A stretch of DNA of 64,000 nt from Bactericera cockerelli. Lineage: Eukaryota > Arthropoda > Insecta > Hemiptera > Triozidae. Below are positions 42,185 to 56,000 of the stretch, one piece after another. The stretch covers positions 1 to 64,000 of the forward strand of contig JAMCCL010000128.1 in the NCBI GenBank assembly GCA_024516035.1, written 5' to 3'. Below the pieces are notes generated by a model. It saw only the letters and a list, made by a program, of their open reading frames with translations. It did no database searches and was not told the DNA's origin. Position 1 is the first letter of the stretch. The number at the start of each line of letters is the position of its first letter. Position numbers and translations under genes: made by a program.

Positions 42185-42400
42185 TTAAAATCGCTTTCAA
42201 CTGCAGGTCATATCAAAAGGGGTGGTTTACTTCCTCGCAAGAAATCACCAAAACCCGTAAACACAATTTTTCCCCCGCCTGGGTTTAGGCCGGAATCCAG
42301 GGCATCACAAGTTTTTCCTCGCTGAACTTTGGGTTAACTTTTTGGGTGATCCTACAATAATCGTTGCATTCAAAGCGCCATCGGAACTGACTCAGAATGA
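42185..42400 (-). repeat. 5S rRNA-derived SINE, smeared copy
   Basis: In plus-strand order: CGCTTTCAACTGCAGGTCAT, a core with CGCCTGGGTTTAGGCCGGAA, AGGGCATCACAAGTTTTTCC, TGGGTGATCCTAC and CATTCAAAGCGCCATCGGAA. This is the reversed 5S head and core of the family at 1,555. Confidence 0.6.
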
Positions 42401-43466
42401 TTGACAATTGTTTTCTACAGATTTTCCAACTAAAATTGTCTCAAGAGGGGAACCCCTCGCCACTTTTAGAAAGGGAGCATTATCCAATAACTATTTTTGA
42501 TACAACTTGAACTTTGAAAAGTAAAAAGAAAGAAAAAAAAAAATATCCGGGCACTGATTGAGAAGAAATAATTTTATTTTAATTTCGCATTTAGTTATTT
42601 TATTGAATATTATTCCCATATTAGATATTTTTATTTTCTATTCCAATTGGGGGATTCCTCACCAAAAAATCCAATAGAAAATTTCCCCCCCCTTTACCGA
42701 CCACCCCTGTCCGTAAAAAAAAACTAGCAGGTTAAATGTTTTTTTTTTGATCTTAATCGCTTCTTTGTTAAGTTTTCTTTCGATTTCAAGCATGAAAACA
42801 TAGGAGGGGGACTTTAAAACCCCAAAAAAAAGCCAAATTTGGGGGAAAAAAAACCCTTTTTAGGGGAAAAAATTTATTTTGGGAAAAAAATTTTTTCTTT
42901 TAAAAAAACCTTAGAAAAGCCCCCGTTAAAAAAGTAAAAAAAAATTTTTTTTTTTTTTCCCTATGATGAAAAAAAAATTTTTTAAAACCCTTTTAAAATA
43001 AAAAAAAGTACTAAAAAATTTTAACTAACGTTTTAAATAAAGGGGGTTTTAACTTTTTGGGGAAAAAAATTGCACTCTACTAGTTTTCCCCCCCAAAGGT
43101 TTTTTAAAAAAATTTAAAAGCTCATTATACTCATTTTTTAAATTTTATTTAATTAAAAAGGAATAAAAAAAATTTTTCCATTTAAAAAATTTGCGAGAAA
43201 ATAAAAAAAAGGCCTAAAACCGGGGAAAGGGGCCCCCGGGGGGCCCAAAAAAAAATATGACCACAGGAGGGCCCCCTAGGGCACTTCCTATGCTTAAACT
43301 TTACAGAATTAAAAAAAAATTTCCCTCGGGTTAAAAAAAAACGAGGGGGGGCCACCTTTTCAAAAAATTTTCTGAAAATAACCGGGGTTTTTTAAAATTT
43401 TGGGTTTTTTATTTAAAATTTATTTTCCCCTTTTATAATTTTTTTTTGATTATAAAATTCACTATC

Positions 43467-43590
43467 CCAATTTATCAAACCCTCGGCGAGGTGTGAAGAA
43501 CGCCTAAAAAAGAAAAGACACCCGGCGAGTGTAAGGTTACGGAAACATAGTTCCCATCTTTAATGAACTTTCACCAGCCAAAAGTAAAAA
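43467..43590 (+). repeat. Smeared copy of the 24.3 kb palindrome repeat
   Basis: TCGGCGAGGTGTGAAGAACG, GAGTGTAAGGTTACGGAAAC and TTTCACCAGCCAAAAGTAAA match 24,288-24,420 in order. The palindrome has lost bases. Confidence 0.7.
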
Positions 43591-43912
43591 CATCGGGTGA
43601 ATTTTTCCCCTCTTTTCAAATCAAAAAATTTTTTGGGGAAAAATCATACTCCGACCCCCTTTTTTTTTTGGGGCCGTGCCACAAAAATTTTTAAAGGGGA
43701 GAAATAAATTTTTGGGTTGACCCCTAAAAGGGGTAAAGAAAAAAAAAATTAAGGGAAAAATTCGGGGGAGGATGCAGAATAAAAAAGAGAAGGGGAAAAG
43801 GTTTTTAAAATTTTGATCCCCTTTTTTTTTTTAAAACCAATTTTTTTTTTTTCATCTTTTTGGGGGTGAGGTGTTCTTCTTTTTTTAACCCGGGGGGGTT
43901 TTTTTTGGGGGG
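43590..43912 (+). mobile_element. Half of a foldback element, smeared
   Basis: Reads the loop (TTCAAATCAAA, then AAAAATCATACTCCGACC), then the right arm of the 26.46 kb element: GCCGTGCCACAAA, TTGACCCCTAAAA, GTGAGGTGTTCTTCTTTTTT and the GGTT end. The left arm is missing. It directly follows the 24.3 kb-type repeat, so that repeat and the foldback are joined here. Confidence 0.65.
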
Positions 43913-46900
43913 TTGGGGAAAAAAAAAAGGTAGATGGAAATTTTTGGGGGAAAAAATTTTTTTAAAAATTGGGGATTTTGGGTTTTGGAAAGAGGGTAAT
44001 TAAAATGCGAATGGAATCTTTGAAAACTTAAAGGGTTTAAATTTTAAAATTGAGGGTCTTAAATTTTAATATTTCACCCCTGGTTCTGGGGGGAAAATTC
44101 CAAGTGAATAAGGGGGAATTTTCCACGTCCCCCAAAGAGAAGTCTAATTATTTTAATTTTTAAGGGGATCAATTTGATTTTTTTTCCCCGGGTTAAAGGG
44201 ATGGAAAAATTGTTTTTTTTCTCAGATTCAACTGTTTCAGCTTGAAAAAAAAATTTTGGTTTTTTTAAAAATCAAAACGGGGGGGAAAGGTTAGCTGTTA
44301 TGTACCAATGCTGAACCCCCCGGTTATAAGAAATCTAGCACCCCTTGAGTTTTAAAAGCCCAAAACCTTCTTTCTCATAGATTTTGTGGTGGGGTTTTTA
44401 AGTTATGACGCAATACATAATAGAATTTTTTGACGTCATTTTTAAAAAGGGGATTGCCTGCTGATTGTGAAGGTTAAAAAACAAGAAGGTAAGTGATAAT
44501 TTTAAAAAAAAAGGGGAAAAAACCCTTAAATTTTTAATTTTTTGAAAGGGGTAGCTTTTAAAAAAATTTTAAACTACTTTCTCAAATCTAAAAAACAAAA
44601 AAATTTTTTAAAAAAAACCCTTTTTTCTAAATTTAAAAAACATTTCTTTGTAAATATTTTTTTTTTTCCTTTGTTTGGAAAAAAACCTGTTATCAGGCAA
44701 AACCATCGAATTATTTTTTTTATAAAAAAAGTCACCCAAGAAAACCCAAAAAAAATCCAAGGAAAAAAATTTTTTAAAACAAAACCAAAATGGTTGGACA
44801 GTGGGGGTTTTTTTCCGGGGAAAAGGGGGGCAGAAAAATTTAAAACTGTCAAGAGGATTTTTGGGAAGAGCAGAAAAAAAAACCCGGAAAAAAAAGGGGG
44901 AGATTTTAAAAAAATTAAAAAGGGGAAAAAGATATTTTGGAAAAAAAAAAACAAAATCCTCAGAAAAAAAATTAGTTTTCTGAAAACCCCTTTCCTTTTC
45001 GCATGCAGGGCCCCGGACAGGGGGTTGATGTTTTGGGGCTTGGAGATTTAAAATTGGGGATGTTTTTTGATGCTCCTCCTTCGTCCGGGGACTTCATCAA
45101 AATCAAGTTATAACTCTTCATCATTTTTCCTTTTTTTTAAATTTAAATTAAAATTTTTTTTTTGTTTGTAAAATTTGGTTAAAAATGTTTAATTTTTTTT
45201 TTAAAAGGGGTTTTTATTTTGGGGGGGGGGGGGGGGGGGGGGGGTTTTGGGGGGGGGGGGGGGGTTTTGTTGGGGGGAAAAGGGGTTTTGGGTTTTTTTT
45301 GTAATTTTGTAAAAATTTTTTTTTTTTGTTTATTTAATTTTAATGGTTGGGGGGGGGTTTTTTTAAATTTTTTGGGGGGGAAAATTTTTTTATATTTTGG
45401 GGGTTTTTTTTTATTTTTTTAAATTTTTAATTTTTGGGGGGGGAAAATTTTTTTGGGGGGGGGTGTTGGATAAAAAAAAATTTTTGGGTTAATTTAAAGT
45501 TTAAAAAAAAGAAAGGGAATTTTTAAATTTTTTTTTTTATTTTCTTTTTTTAAAGGGGTTATTAGTCTAAAAATTTTTTTTTTGTGGGAGGGGGTTTTTT
45601 GGGTGGTTTAAAAAGGATTTTTTAAAAAGGGGGTTTGGGGGTTTAAAAAAAATTATTTTAAAAAATTTTTTTTGGGGGAAAGGGGGAAAATTTGGGGGAA
45701 AGGGGGGTTTTTTTTTTTGGGAAATTTTAAGGGGGGTTTTAAAAATGGGGGGGTGGGGGGGTGGTTTTGAAATTTTTTTTTTGGGGTTTTATAGGAGGTT
45801 TTTTTTTTGGGAAATTTTTTTTTTTTAGGGTTTAAAGGGGGGGTTTTATTTTGGGGGAGTATTTGGGGGTTTATTTACATATGATATTTATTTTCCTATG
45901 TTTTTTTATTATATAGATTTTTTTCCCCTTTTAAATCCATCTTAAAACATAAAGGTTGAAGAAAATTAACCCCTATATTAATAAAAAAAAGGAAAAAAAA
46001 AAAAAAAAAAAGAAAAAGTATTATCCCAAAAAATTGAAAATTTTTTAATTAATTTTAGTTTAATAAATTGTTTTAGGATTTTTAAAAAAATTTGAAAATT
46101 TTACTAGATTTTAAGTTGAAAATTAGGTACCCCTTAAAAATTTTTGGGTTTGGGGTTTTACAAGAGGGGGGGTTTTTAAAAAATTTTTAATTGAAAAGGG
46201 GTGATAGAATGAAAAAAAAAACCTAGATAGAATTTTAATGTTTTATGAAAATTTTTTTAATAAAATTAAAAAAAATAAGGGGATGAGAGTAAAAAAATTT
46301 TTTGGTACTCTCAAAAAAAATCAGTAAAAAATAAATTTTTTCTTTAGTCCTTTTTGACTCCCCCCTAAGGGAAAGGGGAAAATTTTGTGGGGAAAGGGGA
46401 ATTTTCAACCAAAAATTTTTTTGCAAAAAATCGTTTATTTGAAAGGGGCCTTTTTTTAAGTGGATTAAATTTTATTGAAGATTTTTTTTTCCCCTATTTC
46501 CCCAACATATGCACAGATGAAAAGAAGTGGGGTTTCCCCCTTGTTTGTCCCAAAACCCCAAATTTCATCTTTAATTTATCAAAAATTAGTAAAATGACCG
46601 TTAAATTTTTTTTCCTTCCTACCCTTTTTCTTATAAAATTTTAAAAAAAAGAATAAAACCTCATTTTTTTTTTCTTACCTCCATTACACAAATTAAAAGG
46701 GGCATTGTTTTAAAATAATATCTGGGGAACAAAAGTGTTTGTAATTTTGTTTTTTAAAATTAACTTTTTCCTCCGGTGTTACCTTTGGGTTTTAAACCCC
46801 TTTTTTCAGAAAAAGGTGTTCTTTTTGGGAAAAACACCGAAACACTACTTCGGGGCCCCGTGTTTTTTTGGAAATTTTTTCATGGAATAGTTTTCCCCCA

Positions 46901-48339
46901 AATTAAAACCCGGCACAAACCCCAAGAAAAACTTCAAAAAAATTCAACCCCGTGCCGGTTTTCCCCCATTTGGTAAACCGGCCAAATATCCTGGGGCACT
47001 GGGCAATAATTTCCCCAAAATGAGTCCCGGCACGGAAAGTGTTAAGTAGTCACTTTTTTTAAAATTGGGAGAGTCGGGCATTTTTTCTTGTATAGTAAAA
47101 CCCCAAAAAAAAAATTTTTCCATTTTTTTTTTATTTTTTTGACCCACAAAAAATACGGATGGGAAAATTTTTATCCCCCCCCAACTTGAATAGGGGTAAA
47201 ATTTTTCCTGAAAATTTTTTGGTATCCAAGGAGGTTTTAGAAATTGGTTTGGGAACCAAGCTTACCTTTAAAATTTACTTTTTTTTTTGGGTTTTTATTG
47301 GGGGTTTTTTTTTTAAATTTTTTTTGGGGGCTTTTTTCCTTTTTTAAATTTTTCCAAAAAATTTTTTTTCATTGGGGGGCCTTGAAGAATTTGGGGTTTT
47401 AAAACTATTTTTTTTTTTTTTTTTTTTACAAAAAATTTTTTTTTACGGTTTTAATGTGATAATACTCTAGAGACAGACAAAAATTTTGTCTACACCACTT
47501 GGGGGAAAAGTCTGAATTACCTTTTTTTAATCCCTCAAATGTAAGGAAAACCTTTTATGCATCACCCAAAAAATTCCCTTTATACTTATTTTTTTATAAT
47601 GTATAAATTTTAAAAATTATTAATCAATTTTGGTTTAAATTTTTATCCCCTAGGAATTTTTACCATTAAAAAAATAATGTAAAACTTTTGAAATTTTCTC
47701 AAACTTTAAAAAACTATTTATTATTGTTCTTAAAAGGGGTTTTTCAAAAGGTTTTTAAACTGTAGGAATGAATTTTTTCCCCCTTTTTTTTTTGGGATAG
47801 AAAAAAGTACACAATCCCGAAAAAGTAATAAATTTTTAAAACTTTTTTTCCCCATAAGGGGCACTTGAAAAAAATTTACTACAATCCAGAAGAAAGAAGG
47901 GGCCAACTGCAAATGTCCCTTTTAACCCCAAAACACAGATTAAATTTTCCATTTGGGGTTTTTTAGATTGGGTTTTCAAAAAAAAACTTACACGTCCCTC
48001 TTTTAAATCTACCCCATGTCCCCAAAACAGTGCTTTTTAAACCCTTTTTAAAAACAGAGAACCCCTTATTAAAATAATGGCCCCGGGGGTTTTTAAAAAA
48101 TTTTCAAAAAAAGGACTAGCTACAAATTTAAGTTTCCCCCCTTTGAAAAATTTTATTCCTTTTTAAAAATCACTGCAGGTTATTCTCGTTCTATGGTTTT
48201 TCCCTTTTTAAAACGGGGCTACAAAAATTTTTAAAAATTAAAACATCATCGAAAACCAGCCCCGATGGAAAAATTAATTTTCCCGGGGTTTCCCCTTTAA
48301 ACCCCCGAATTTTTAAGGGGGACCCACGGGGTTTTAAAG

Positions 48340-48510
48340 GGCTTGGATGGGGCCAAAAAAATTTTTAATTCCCCCGGGCGCTGGTTTTTTCCCCCCACTC
48401 AGGCTGGGTGAGGTCAATGTAGTACGGGGGTTTTTGATTTTCCTGCAAAAGGGGGGGGAAAAAAACCCCCGGGGCGTTGATATGACCAGGAAAAGTTGAA
48501 AGCGCTTTAA
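48340..48510 (+). repeat. Composite SINE core, smeared
   Basis: CACTCAGGCTGGGTGAGGTC, TTTTCCTGCAAAAGGGGG, CCCGGGGCGTTGATATGACC then AGGAAAAGTTGAAAGC. This is the core and tail of the 5S/tRNA SINE in plus orientation. Confidence 0.6.
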
Positions 48511-48909
48511 AAACCCCCTTTTAAAAAAAAAAAAAACCCCCTTCGTCATTTAAACCCCAAATTTAACTCAAAACATCTCATCGTCAGTTTAAAAAAATTT
48601 TAAATTTTTCAGTGTAACTCGCTTTTTTATAACATAATCGCAATTTTTTTAAAAAAAAAAAACCCACTACCTTGCAGGGAAACCCCCTTTTCTACATTTA
48701 TTTTTAACACAAATGAAACCCCCTCAGACTGAAGAGATAGCAAAAAAAAAGACTGAAGCTGAAGGGGAGGGGGCACAGTGAAAAATTTTTCCCGTTTTCC
48801 CTTTTTTCGGGCCCCAACCCCTCAACTCTAAGCGCATTCAGTGAAAAATTTTCCCCGGGGAAAAAAAAAAAGGGGGGTTTCCCCAAAGGTATCCCCTTAA
48901 AAGGGGCCA

Positions 48910-49600
48910 GCCGGGATGGCTCTTAGGGGCACTGGTAGGGGTTAACGCCCTCATAACAGAAAAGTGAAATTTTTGTAGAAAAAGTAATCTGGGCCCCGTG
49001 TACCCTAGTCGGGAAAAATCCAAAAGCGTGGGGACCGTTGTTTTGACCCCCCCCCTTGGGGATGGATTTTTTCCTCAATAGTTTGAATTTGTCCCCACAA
49101 AATCAAAAGTATAGATAAAAAATCCCCTTTTAAAAATCACGCTTCAATTTTTCCCCAGTTTGCCCCCCGTAATAATGGCACCAAAAAACTGCTGGAATAA
49201 AACCCAAATTATGCTTAAAAAAACCGAAAAATAATAAAACCTAGCCCCTAATCGGGCTGAAAGATTTTGTTTGGGGCCGGGGCAGGGGGGATCAAGGGGT
49301 TTAAAAATGAAAAACCCAATATTTATAAAATTTAAAACCGGGGAGTATGTTTATTTGGGGTGCACTGGTAGTAAAAATGGTTAACGCGCTATCTGGAAAA
49401 CCAGTAGCGGGGGGTCCGTTTTTTTGAATCCCCCCCCTTTTTCATGGTTTTTTTCCCCCAATTTTTGAATTTGTGACCACAAAAAATTTTTCGACTTTTT
49501 AGGGTTGGGGGAGAAAATGTTTTTAACATTAACCTCCCCCCCGGGGGTTTCCCTTCCCCAAAGAGTGATAGGGGAGTATATTTTTTAAGGGGGCCCCAAA
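48910..49600 (+). repeat. Two smeared SINE family F copies
   Basis: Copy one (48,910-49,110) has GGCACTGGTAGGGGTTAACG and a GAATTTGTCCCCACAAAATC block. Copy two (49,355-49,600) has GGTGCACTGGTAG, GGTTAACGCGCTATCTGG, GAATTTGTGACCACAAAAA and CCAAAGAGTGATA. Order agrees with 13,600-13,790. Confidence 0.5.
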
Positions 49601-49745
49601 TTAAAAAAGGGAAAGAGTTTAGGGCGGAATTAATGGGGCCCCCTCAAAAATTTAAAAATCTTTTGGAAGGTAAGGTTGTTTTTCCCCCAAATTTTTCACG
49701 GGGACGCAATTCGGGGCTTAGCCCCCCAAAAAAAGGGGGGAAAAA

Positions 49746-49798
<53 letters not shown>

Positions 49799-50259
49799 AA
49801 AAAAAAAAAAAAAAAATTTTCCCCCCCAAAAACTAAGTAGACACTACCCCTTTTTAATCGAGCTATAGTGAGCTGTGTTTGGGTTTTTAAACCCAAATTT
49901 TAAGGGGGGGGGGCGGGGTAGTTTAAAATTTTTCCTTTTTTATGATGGGGGGCCCAAGGGGACCTCTTTTTTTTTTTCAAAAAGGGGTTTTCTTAAACCC
50001 TTTTTTTTGGGGGAAGGTGGAAAGGGGGCGGTGGCAACTTTGTTGGCCCCGGAAAAGAGGAGGGAATTGGGGGGGGGCCATCTGGGGGTCGACCCCAAAG
50101 GGCATGGAGAATCTTGACAGGTACTTTTTTTTTCCCCGTCTGTCGGTCTGTCCCGGTAGTCAGTGGTAAAGGGGGGGCCCCTCTGGTTCCAAAATTCCCC
50201 AGGTCGTGGGGGTTAAACCCCTCCGGGGGAGAAATTTTTTCCCCCAAAATTTTTTGGTT

Positions 50260-50640
50260 TTTTCCCTTAATAATATGTCTTGGGCCTTTTTCCCACTTGG
50301 GGGGGAAAATGGGGGGTTTGTAGTTTTAATCGGGGGGGTATTTTAAAAAGGGGTTTTTTTTAATTTTTATTGTTTTCCGGGGGGGGGGTTTTTTTCCGTA
50401 GCTCAATGGGGAAGGGGGGGTTGGGGTGGTAACCAGAGGTCTTTTGGTTTTTCCCAAACCCCGCACGACTCCTCCCTTTTTGGGTTTTTTTCCACATAAA
50501 AAAAAACCGGGGTTTGGGTTTTTTGCTGGAATAAAAGGGGCCAAAAATTGGGGGCCCCAAATTCGAACCCCTTTTAAAAAATAAGGCGGGGAATTTTTTT
50601 TATTTTCAACAAAAATTTGGGGTTTTTTTATCAAAAGCAA
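50260..50640. repeat. SINE family E-like sequence, smeared
   Basis: TTAATAATATGTCTTGGGCC (body of family E) precedes a tRNA-like GTAGCTCAATGGGGAAG ... CCAGAGGTC. The order is body then head, so two copies are probably in tandem. Confidence 0.45.
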
Positions 50641-53600
50641 GAGGGATGTCCCACAAAATTCTCATACCAGCCTTACTAAAGTTTACCAACTTGGGGGGCC
50701 CAAAAACCCCGACCTCCAAATTTTTTAAAAAAGTTTGCGGGGTTTTCCCCATATCTTGTTTTAATATTTTGGGGTTGAAATTTTTGGGGCCTTAATGTAC
50801 TTTCAAGATTATTATTACTTTTCCCGGAAAAAATTTTAATATTAGAAAAAGAAAGTATTGTTTTTTTTTTTTTTTTACCCCACTAGATTAAAAATGGACT
50901 TGTCCCACTACTTTACAAAAAGGGGTATTTTTTTTTAGGTAAAAATATGTATAATTATTGTATATAATATTTAAATTTTTAAAAAAAGTTTGTTTTGGAA
51001 TTTTTTTCCAATGACACAAAAATATTGACTATCACCATAATAAAAATTTAAAAATATTAACAGCAGTGGGGCCCTTAAAAATTTGGGGGTTGAGCAACCT
51101 ATTAAGTTATTATTGTCCGGACAATAAAACCCCACCACCAATAAGGGGGCAATCCGAAACGATCTTTTTAAAATTGGTAAAAATTTTTCATTAATTTTGT
51201 TTTGGGGAAAATTGGGGAAGGGGTTTTTTTCCAAAAATTCCAAAAATGATTTGGTGCTAAAAGAAAAAAATTTAACCAAAAGCAAGCTCCCCCTTTTTGG
51301 GAAATTTCCCCCCAATTTCACTTGGACCACCAAAGCACCATAACTACCCTTTTGGGTTTCTTTTTTCAGCCAAGAAAAGGGGGCAATCGGGGGGACCAAG
51401 TGTTCCAAAAACCCAAATCCTAACCCAGACAATCGCATCCCCACTGTTTGGGGGTACCATTGGTGGAGCAACCCAGTAAGACAAAACCCCTTTCCCCGTT
51501 TTTTTTTAGATACCCTCCCCCTCTCCCCTTAGGTATAGTAGAGGGGGGGTGGAAAGGGGGGGGTTTCCCTGGAGTATGTCAAAAAAATTGAAGAGCATTC
51601 CTATGGGGGGCCCCGAAATTTTCCGGGGACGCGAAAAAATTGCGGGGAAAAAATTGGGGGAAAAAAATTTTGGAAAAAAGTGGGGGCCCCGTTTTTGCTC
51701 AGGGGGAAAAGAAGGGTTTTTCTTTCCCCAATTTTCCCGGCACTTTTTTAAAATTTTAGGTAATTTTGGGGATTTTTTAAAAATTTTCCTATTTTAAGTT
51801 TTAAAATTAATAAATTTAAAAAGCGGTTTTAAAAAGGGGGGGAAAAAGATTTTGGAAAAAATTTTGGATCATTTTTTTTTCCACGGAAAGAAAAGGGGGG
51901 GGGTTTTTCTCAATTTTCTGGTACATTTTTTTGTTTTTTTTGGGAATTTTGAAATCTTCAGCGAATACCTATTTTAAGTTTTAAAATTGGGGTAAAATTT
52001 AAATTTTCCCGGTTTCCCTAAGGGGTTTTGGAAGATTTTGGGGAAAAAAATTTGGATCATTTTTTTTGGGGGCAGGGGAAAAGAAGGTCCCTTTCTCAAA
52101 AATCAGCGCAAAATTTTTTTGATTTTGGGGAAATTTTAAATTTTTCAGAAAAAATCCTTTTAAAGATTGATCAAAAAGAAATCAATGCGGTTGCCCCTTA
52201 ACCACTTAACCAGCGCAGGCGGAAAACCAAAAAATTTTGGTTTGGGGGAATTTTTTTTCAAAAAATTGTTTGGGGGGTTTCATCAGGAAAAAATTTCAAA
52301 ACCCCCAAAAAAAAATTTTTGAATTAAAAAATCGGGGGGGTTTTAAATAGATTTTAGTTTTTAAAAGGGGGTTACGGGGATAATTTTTTGGGGTTCCTGA
52401 AAAACCATTTTTCTGGGGTCAAATTTTTTAAAAATTCCCCCCCCCCCAGAGTTTTTAAGGGGGAATAATAGGGGGGTTTTTTTTAATACCTCTTTGGGGC
52501 GGATTCCCCTTTTTTCGGGGGGAAAATGGGGGAAAATCCCCCTTATCCTTTATTTTTGGGGGGTAAACAAAAAATTTTTTTAAAAATTTGCAAAATATTT
52601 TTTGATATGGGGGAAAATTATGTTCGTTTTTTATAAAAAAGTTTTTTTTTTTCCCCCCATTTCAAAAAAAAAAACATATTTCCGGACTTTTGGGACATAC
52701 CCCCAAAACCTTTCCCCATAAGAGTAACTTTGGTTTTGTGTCTGTCTGTTATTTGCATTTGCAAAGAAAATAACTAGTAATATGCCTTTTTTTTTTCTTT
52801 CTTCAGACGGGGGGCGGGGTTAGGGGGAAATCTACCGGGTGTTTTTCCGAAAAAAAAAACCCCCTCGGTTTTTTTTTTTATGGACCCCCCCTATCTCCCG
52901 GGTTTTGGAACCTTTTGGGTTTTTGCTGTTACCATTTGAAACCCCAAAGGACCCCCGGTACGAAAACCAACCTTTGTCACCTATCTGGGGGTGGAAAAAT
53001 AGGGGGGGGCTGTAGAAAAGGGGCTGCCGGGCCCCCTTGGGCCGGGGGAAAAAACCCTTTTAACATAACGGGGGAAAAAGGGGGGGGTTTTTTGTCAGAG
53101 GAAAAAGGTTTTTCTTGTGAGGGGAAAAAAAAATTTTTTTTTTTTTTCTTAAAAAAAAATTTTTAATTTTTTTTTTAAAAAAAAAAAAAATAATAAAAAA
53201 AAAAAAAAAAAAAACGAAAAAAAATTTCTTTGCTAAAAAGATTTCATTACGAAGATTAAGAAATCTTAAAATTTTAAAGGTTTTTTTAATTTAAAAATTT
53301 TAAAAAAATTTTTTTAAAAATAAAAAAAAACCTTGGTTTTTTTAGAAATATATTCTATGTTTTTTTTTTATTACAATATTAATTTAATGATTTATTTTCC
53401 GATTCCCATTTTTTTCAAGTCAAAAATGGATGGGGGGTTTTTTTGTGAATTGGGTTCAACAGCAAAAAAAAAATTTTAAGAAAAAAATTTAAAATTTTTA
53501 CTAACTTAAAAAAAGTTTTTATGCTTTTTTTTTTTTTTAACTCAGAAAACCGGGGATAACAGGCAGTTATTGCAGGGGTTCGGAAAAACACAAATTAGAA

Positions 53601-53684
53601 GGGGTGTGGGGTTTTTTACAATTTTTAATTTGAAAAATTTTTTTTTTTAAGTGGGGTTTTTTTAAGTCCCCTTTTTAAATGCCC

Positions 53685-53940
53685 CAGGTCATATCACGAC
53701 GGGGGGTTTTACCCTCCTTCGGGGGGAAAAAACCAAAAAACCGGGGACTCACATTGATCACCCCCTGAGTGGGGGGGGCCCCAAAAGCCCCGGGGGCCCG
53801 AGAATTTTGGGGAAATTTAAAGGTCACCCATCCAAAAACCCCTTTAACCCCCCCGGGGGGTCCCCCTTAAAAAAAAATTTCGGTGGGGTTTGAAGGGGGA
53901 ACCGGGAAAATTAACATGCCATCCCCCGCTGGCCGTAATT
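53685..53940 (-). repeat. 5S rRNA-derived SINE, smeared copy
   Basis: Plus-strand order: CAGGTCATATCACGACGGGG, TTTTACCCTCC, CTCACATTGATCACCCCCTG, GGTCACCCATCC (the 5S GGATGGGTGACC box reversed) and ATGCCATCCCCCGCTGGCCG. The 5S box is good evidence for the family. Confidence 0.65.
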
Positions 53941-55859
53941 TTAAAAGTTTGGGGGGAAAAAATTTTTATTAATTTTTCCCCTTAAAAAAATTTAAATCAT
54001 TGCTTGGGGGTCGTTTTCCCCATTACCCCGTACGTAACCCTGACTTAGCGCCCAGAGGGGTTACAAAAATGTCTATTTATTTTTTTCCCTTGGTCTCAAA
54101 AAAACCTGTCTTTTTAGCTGTAGGACAAAACCCAAAAATTTTTAAAGATCCCCCATCTCAATGTTGTTGTTCAATAAAATTTAGCTTGGGGGGGGGAAAA
54201 AGAGTTTAAAAAAAGGAAAACAGATCAAAAATTTTTAAAAAGTTTTTTTTTTTTAAAAAAAAAAAAATTTTAAAAAAAACCCAAAAAAAAAGAACAAGGT
54301 AGTTTAAAAAAACAGCGGAAAAAAGGGAAAAAAAAACGAATCTTTTAAAAAATTTTAAAATTTTTTTTTTTTGGGGTATTATTTTTATGCTTGAACCATG
54401 ATTTTGGGGGTGAAAGAAAAAAGCTAAAATTGGCAATAGTGAGATCTTTTACTTAGTTTAAAGAAAAGCAGATACAAAGCTAGAATTTTTAAATGGAAAT
54501 AGACCGGGGGGGTCCCTTTTCCATAAAATTTTAAAAATTTCCCAAAAATTTTGATATTTTTTTTTATAATACTTTTAAAAATTTTTGGTTTAAAAAAAAA
54601 TTAAAATTTAGTCGTTTTGATGTTAAATTTTTCAAGGGGAAAATTTTTTTACTGGGAATGTGGCATTCGGGTTGAGCCACCAAGAAAGAAATTTTTTTTA
54701 AAAAAATAAATATCAATTTAAAAAAAAGGGGGGAAAAAATTCTTGGGTAGGGAAATATTAATAAAAATTTTTCCTTTTTTATGCTAAAAAACCGTAAAAA
54801 AAACAAAAACAAAAAAATGATTAGGGACCTTTTGGTTTTTTTAAAAAGATCTTTTGGAATCCCTTTTTCCCCCGTAGAAAACCATTGTTAAGGGGTTTTA
54901 GATTTTAAAAAAAAGAGGGGGCAAAAAAAAATAATGGGGGGGGTTTTTGGATAGCCTATTTACTAACCTTTTAAAAAAATTTTTTAACCCCTTTTTAAGT
55001 CTATTGGATGTGTCTTATTCTGAAAAAAAAAGTTGGAATCATTTTTTGGGGGAAAAAAAAAACCCCAAAAAGTAATCCTTTTTACGGGGTTTGAATTTAA
55101 AAAAACTCCCCCATTCAAAAAAGGGGGGGCACTTTTAATAAAATACAAAGTTTTACGGGGAAAAATGAAAAAATGTAAATTTTAGAATTCTTCTTTTTTA
55201 ACAACAAAAACCTTTTTAAGAAAAAGGTACCAAAAAATTTTAAAATTTTTTTTTCTTTAAGGGGGAACCCCCCCCAAATTTTAAAACAAAAAAGGGGAGC
55301 ATGAGAATCAAAAAATGAAATTTTAAAAAAACAAAAAAAAATAAAAATTTTTTTTTGGGGGAATTTTTTAAATTTTAAAAAAATTTTTAAAAAAGCCAAC
55401 AAAGGGGGTGAAGAGTAACAAAAAAAAAAAATGAAAGATCAGAAGAATAGTTGGGGGAAAAATTTTTTTTGGTTTTTTTTGGTTTTTTTTAAAAACCCCC
55501 CCTTTAAAAAAAAAACAAAATTTTTTTATTTTAAAATTTTTAACCAAAAAAAAAAGCAGTGTGCCACACTCAAATTTTAATAGATATATAATTAAATTTC
55601 AAAAGTGTTTTTATTTTTAAAATCAATTTTAATGTTTTTTAATTTTTCTGACAAATGTTCCCCAAAAAAACATTTATTTTCTAAAATCCAAAAAGGGCCC
55701 CCCAAATTGGGGAAATTTTTTTTTGGGGAAACCCCAAAGTACTTCTTGAATTTTTTTCAACTGAGAACCGTTTTTAAGATGACCTGCCCCCAAACCGTGG
55801 GGAAAAAATGGAATATTTTTTTCCATTAATTAAATTTTTATACTAGGGGTTAAAAATCA

Positions 55860-56000
55860 AAAATGAGAGGAAAAAACAATTCTGGGGAAGGGGGGAGAAT
55901 AGAGAGAGAGAGAGGGAAAAAGGGGGGAGAGAGAGAAGAGAGAAGAAGAGAGAGAAAGAGATGGGGAAAAGAGAGAGGAGAGAAAAAAAAGGAAGACTTA
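55860..56000 (+). repeat. GA-rich tract in the smeared block
   Basis: AGAGAGAGAGAG runs with G-run insertions. No gene. Confidence 0.7.

Noticed and set aside
44542..45051. 169-codon plus-strand Lys/Phe-rich frame
   Set aside because: Produced by A- and T-runs in smeared sequence; the opposite strand is equally open.
45219..45422. Glycine-rich short protein
   Set aside because: Encoded by a G homopolymer run that is almost certainly a consensus error.
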